Shown here: positions 46,677 to 49,257 of the stretch, one piece after another
Layout: each line of letters begins with the position of its first letter
Numbering within the stretch: position 1 is the first letter of the stretch
Source of the DNA: Streptomyces sp. PKU-EA00015
GTDB lineage: Bacteria > Actinomycetota > Actinomycetes > Streptomycetales > Streptomycetaceae
Assembly: GCF_013387495.1 (NCBI RefSeq)
Contig: NZ_JABZEE010000041.1
Coordinates: 1 to 49,257 of the forward strand
Length of the DNA stretch: 49,257 nucleotides
Reading direction: 5' to 3'
The notes under the pieces: generated by a model
Databases searched by the model: none
Told to the model about the DNA's origin: nothing
What the model saw: the letters and a program-made list of their open reading frames with translations, nothing else
Program-made: the position numbers and the translations under genes

Positions 46677-46699
46677 GTACCGGAGAAACTCTCCGGTAC
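46677..46699. other. Perfect 10-bp-arm inverted repeat in the acnA/murA-like gap
   Basis: GTACCGGAGA-AAC-TCTCCGGTAC. It lies in the 564-base intergenic region 46453-47016, which has no credible gene: the open frames there overlap one another on both strands and look random. Role unknown. Confidence 0.5.
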
Positions 46700-46989
46700 A
46701 TGCTCCGCCCACGAGGGGGCCGGCCCCGACGCGCCCCTTGGCACGCAACCGACACCCCGTCAGACATCGCCCGCCCCGGCCGGCCCGCCGAGGCGCCAGG
46801 CGCTGGACCGCGCGTCGTGGCCTGCGCAGCGACGCTCCCGGCGCAGTCGACGCCGACTACGCGGACGTTTCCGGTGTGTTCTGTCAGATTTCGGGCACAA
46901 GAGGATGAACTCACCCCGAATACACGCCAACAGGCGAACGGCCACCCGGAGGGCGGCATCACTCCAACAGCCCACGCCCGCACGATCAC

Positions 46990-47005
46990 ATCTCATATGT
47001 GAGAT
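46990..47005. promoter_or_regulatory. Palindrome over the leaderless promoter of the HTH-MurA gene
   Basis: ATCTCA-TATG-TGAGAT, ending 11 bases before the start codon. Its last base is the first of TAGCCT (47005-47010), a -10 spaced for a start at the ATG itself (47017). Candidate operator, perhaps for the gene's own HTH domain. Confidence 0.6.
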
Positions 47006-47016
47006 AGCCTCCAGCC

Positions 47017-48546
47017 ATGGCAGACGACTACCTCGTACGTATCGGCAAGCTCATCCGTGACGCCCGTCAGCATCGTGGCTGGACACAGAGTCAGCTCGCC
47101 GAGGCGCTCGGCACCAGCCAGAGCGCCGTCAACCGTATCGAGCGCGGCAATCAGAACATCAGCCTTGAGATGATCGCGCGCATCGGTGAGGCGCTCGACA
47201 GTGAAATCATCTCGCTCGGTTACGCGGGGCCCATGCATCTCCGGGTCGTCGGCGGACGCCGTCTCTCCGGTTCCATCGACGTCAAGACGAGCAAGAACGC
47301 GTGCGTGGCGCTGCTGTGCGGCTCGCTGCTCAACAAGGGGCGGACCGTGCTGCGGCGCGTGGCCCGCATCGAAGAGGTCTACCGCCTGCTCGAAGTGCTC
47401 AACTCGATCGGTGTGCGTACCCGTTGGATCAACGAGGGCATGGACCTGGAGATCGTGCCGCCCGCCGGTCTCGACATGGATTCCATGGACGCCGACGCCG
47501 CGCGCCGCACGCGTTCGATCATCATGTTCCTCGGGCCGCTGCTGCACCGGATGGACACGTTCCGCCTGCCGTACGCCGGTGGCTGCGACCTCGGGACCCG
47601 GACCATCGAGCCCCACATGATCGCCCTGCGTCGCTTCGGCCTGGACATCACGGCGACCGAGGGCATCTACCACGCCCGGGTGGACCGTTCGACATCGCCG
47701 GACCGGCCGATCGTCCTGACCGAGCGCGGCGACACGGTGACCGAGAACGCGCTGCTGGCCGCCGCGCGCCACGACGGCGTGACCGTCATCCGCAACGCCT
47801 CCTCCAACTACATGGTCCAGGACCTGTGCTTCTTCCTGGAGGCGCTGGGCGTCAAGGTCGAGGGCATCGGCACCACGACGCTGACCGTGCACGGCGTGCC
47901 GAACATCGACGTGGACGTCGACTACTCCCCCTCCGAGGACCCGGTCGAGGCGATGAGCCTGATCGCCGCCGCCGTGGTGACCGAGTCGGAGCTGACGATC
48001 CGCCGGGCGCCCATCGAGTTCCTGGAGATCGAGCTGGCGGTCCTGGAGGAGATGGGCCTCGACCACGACCGCTCCGGCGAGTACGCGGCGGACAACGGGC
48101 GCACCCGTCTGGTGGACCTGACCGTGCGGCCGTCCAAGCTGGAGGCGCCGATCGACAAGATCCACCCCATGCCGTTCCCCGGCCTGAACATCGACAACGT
48201 GCCGTTCTTCGCGGCGATCGCGGCCGTGGCGCAGGGCCAGACGCTGATCCACGACTGGGTCTACGACAACCGTGCGATCTATCTCACGGACCTCAACCGC
48301 CTGGGCGGCCGGCTCCAGCTGCTCGACCCGCACCGGGTCCTGGTGGAGGGCCCCACCCGCTGGCGCGCGGCGGAGATGATGTGCCCGCCGGCACTGCGCC
48401 CCGCGGTGGTCGTCCTCCTCGCGATGATGGCGGCGGAGGGCACGTCGGTGCTGCGGAACGTGTACGTCATCAACCGGGGGTACGAGGACCTGGCGGAGCG
48501 GCTGAACACGGTGGGGGCGCAGATCGAGATCTTCCGGGACATCTGA
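47017..48546 (+). CDS. XRE-type HTH fused to a MurA-like enolpyruvyl transferase
   Basis: 509 residues. Residues 5-65 are an XRE/Cro HTH (IRDARQHRGWTQSQLAEALG, TSQSAVNRIERG). From about 73 the protein is a full UDP-GlcNAc 1-carboxyvinyltransferase (EPSP-synthase fold). Key MurA residues are present: Lys93 in KTSKNA, loop Cys190 and Arg195 in AGGCDLGTR (fosfomycin-binding Cys), Arg in YDNRAIY, and RGYEDLAERL. The TDxQ aspartate loop is altered to GLNIDNVPF, so activity should be tested. S. coelicolor has a similar second MurA here. No Shine-Dalgarno; leaderless with TAGCCT at 47005-47010. MurA normally starts peptidoglycan precursor synthesis. Confidence 0.9.
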   Translation: MADDYLVRIGKLIRDARQHRGWTQSQLAEALGTSQSAVNRIERGNQNISLEMIARIGEALDSEIISLGYAGPMHLRVVGGRRLSGSIDVKTSKNACVALLCGSLLNKGRTVLRRVARIEEVYRLLEVLNSIGVRTRWINEGMDLEIVPPAGLDMDSMDADAARRTRSIIMFLGPLLHRMDTFRLPYAGGCDLGTRTIEPHMIALRRFGLDITATEGIYHARVDRSTSPDRPIVLTERGDTVTENALLAAARHDGVTVIRNASSNYMVQDLCFFLEALGVKVEGIGTTTLTVHGVPNIDVDVDYSPSEDPVEAMSLIAAAVVTESELTIRRAPIEFLEIELAVLEEMGLDHDRSGEYAADNGRTRLVDLTVRPSKLEAPIDKIHPMPFPGLNIDNVPFFAAIAAVAQGQTLIHDWVYDNRAIYLTDLNRLGGRLQLLDPHRVLVEGPTRWRAAEMMCPPALRPAVVVLLAMMAAEGTSVLRNVYVINRGYEDLAERLNTVGAQIEIFRDI

Positions 48547-48677
48547 GGCATCCCCGGTCAGGGCCTTTTCTCCAACCTGGGCCGTCTGTGGGCCGTCGGC
48601 CGTGTCGTCGCCCTTGCGGAAGACGTTCCGCCGGCACCACTCCTGTGTGGCAAGTACGGCGTCGAAACAAGGAAAAA

Positions 48678-48717
48678 CGAGTGGCTTCCAGCAGCACCGC
48701 CTGCTGGAAGCCACTCG
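48678..48717. terminator. Bidirectional terminator hairpin
   Basis: 17-bp perfect arms (CGAGTGGCTTCCAGCAG and its complement), six-base loop. It lies between the HTH-MurA gene and the convergent small gene at 48725. Confidence 0.85.
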
Positions 48718-48724
48718 CACTGGT

Positions 48725-49141
48725 TCAGCGGTGCATCACCCGCATGTAGAGGTCAAGCACGGTGGCCGCCGCTAGAAGACCAGGCAGCCGACGCCCGCCA
48801 GCACACCGCCGACCGTCCACGGCTCGGAGGGCGCCTCGTACTCCCCTTCCAGGTCGTCCCGGTAGGAGGCGGGGTCGTCCCAGTCGACGGGGTGCCCCAA
48901 CTCCTCGGCGCAGGCGGTCCGCACCGCGACCAGCTGCTCCTCCGCGAAGGCGGTGGCGGCCTTCGCCTCAGGGCCGTGCCAGGCGAGGGCCTTCATCCGC
49001 CACCCGGGGGACCCGTACCGCGCCTCGAAGGCGGCGGTCTCGTCGGCGTTTCCGGTCCTCTTCAAGGTACATCCAGCGTCCAGCCTCGGCGGCGTCGCCG
49101 TAGAGCCGGTATCGGGAGTCTGCAAATTCAAGCAGACGCAA
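48725..49141 (-). pseudogene. Small hypothetical membrane-anchored protein gene with two apparent frameshifts
   Basis: Three consecutive protein-like segments lie in alternating frames. From TTG 49141: LLEFADSRYRLYGDAAEAG and WMYLEED (frame A). Then, from about 49065: DETAAFEARYGSPGWRMKAL, WHGPEAKAATAFAEEQL and GHPVDWDDPASY, ending WTVGGVLAGVGCLVF and a stop at 48772 (frame B). Then LAAATVLDLYMRVMHR with a stop at 48725 (frame A again). Joined, the last two parts make one complete membrane helix with a basic tail, and the stop then falls seven bases from the terminator. Frame A alone has a stop near 48968. Either a pseudogene or two compensating sequence errors. The shortest intact reading is 48772-49131. 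Family not recognised. Confidence 0.6.
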
Positions 49142-49153
49142 CCGGTGTTGCGA

Positions 49154-49257
49154 TCAGCTCGCGTAGTCGCCGGTCAGCTCGGCGCCCACGGCACGGTCAC
49201 CGCGCTCGATGCTGTCGCTTTCGACGACGGCGCCCGCGACCCAGGCGTCCACGCCGC
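49154..49257 (-). CDS. Partial CDS, C-terminus only (unidentified)
   Basis: The last 34 codons of a gene entering from the right edge: VDAWVAGAVVESDSIERGDR, then AVGAELTGDYAS and stop. The composition is protein-like (acidic, codon bias typical). The stop lies 12 bases before the TTG of the downstream small gene, so they may be co-transcribed. Too short to assign a family. Confidence 0.5.
   Translation of the reverse strand, partial: GVDAWVAGAVVESDSIERGDRAVGAELTGDYAS

Noticed and set aside
46603..47002. Overlapping open frames on both strands between acnA and the HTH-MurA gene
   Set aside because: Three mutually overlapping frames with shuffled composition; the region is better explained by promoters and palindromes.

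Overview
The window is a stretch of a Streptomyces chromosome. It has very high GC with strong G/C bias at third codon positions, frequent GTG starts, leaderless genes and perfect GC-rich hairpins between convergent genes. The gene order also matches what I recall of the conserved core of S. coelicolor (hemG, hemE, fadAB, three Stealth genes, dxs, xylFGH, rok7B7, ngcEFG, acnA, a murA paralogue). I see no rRNA, tRNA, phage, insertion sequence or CRISPR array.

Left end (1-7600), housekeeping: protoporphyrinogen oxidase (runs off the left edge), a DUF4349 lipoprotein, a CoA-disulfide-reductase-like flavoprotein, uroporphyrinogen decarboxylase, a DUF3000 protein, an orphan LuxR-type response regulator and an RNase D. 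At 8136-11488 a two-gene fadAB operon encodes fatty-acid beta-oxidation.

11557-24933 is a cell-surface glycan block. On the minus strand lie galU, a degenerate PIG-L protein, a Stealth phosphotransferase, a degenerate Stealth paralogue, a second intact Stealth enzyme, a GT4 glycosyltransferase with a long C-terminal extension and an intact PIG-L/propeller protein. The last five are coupled by 4-base overlaps or a 15-base gap. A LytR-CpsA-Psr ligase gene is divergent from galU. Together they look like a pathway that makes a sugar-1-phosphate-linked polymer and attaches it to the wall. Two enzyme families each occur here as an apparently active copy plus a copy lacking catalytic residues.

24975-29741 holds an NYN-domain protein, a secreted allene-oxide-cyclase-like barrel, an amino acid permease and dxs. 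29900-42576 is a sugar-uptake block: xylFGH, the ROK regulator, ngcEFG (GlcNAc/chitobiose importer) and, divergently, a GH92 alpha-mannosidase with two discoidin-like domains. A DasR-like site covers the -10 of the predicted ngcE promoter, and a LacI-type palindrome lies before the mannosidase.

42723-49257 holds a secreted FG-GAP repeat protein, aconitase, an XRE-HTH/MurA fusion, a small gene that appears broken by two compensating frameshifts, and the tail of another gene. The aconitase/MurA intergenic region is unusually rich in palindromes: one at the predicted aconitase start point, an iron-box-like sequence, two hairpins, and one over the leaderless promoter of the HTH-MurA gene.
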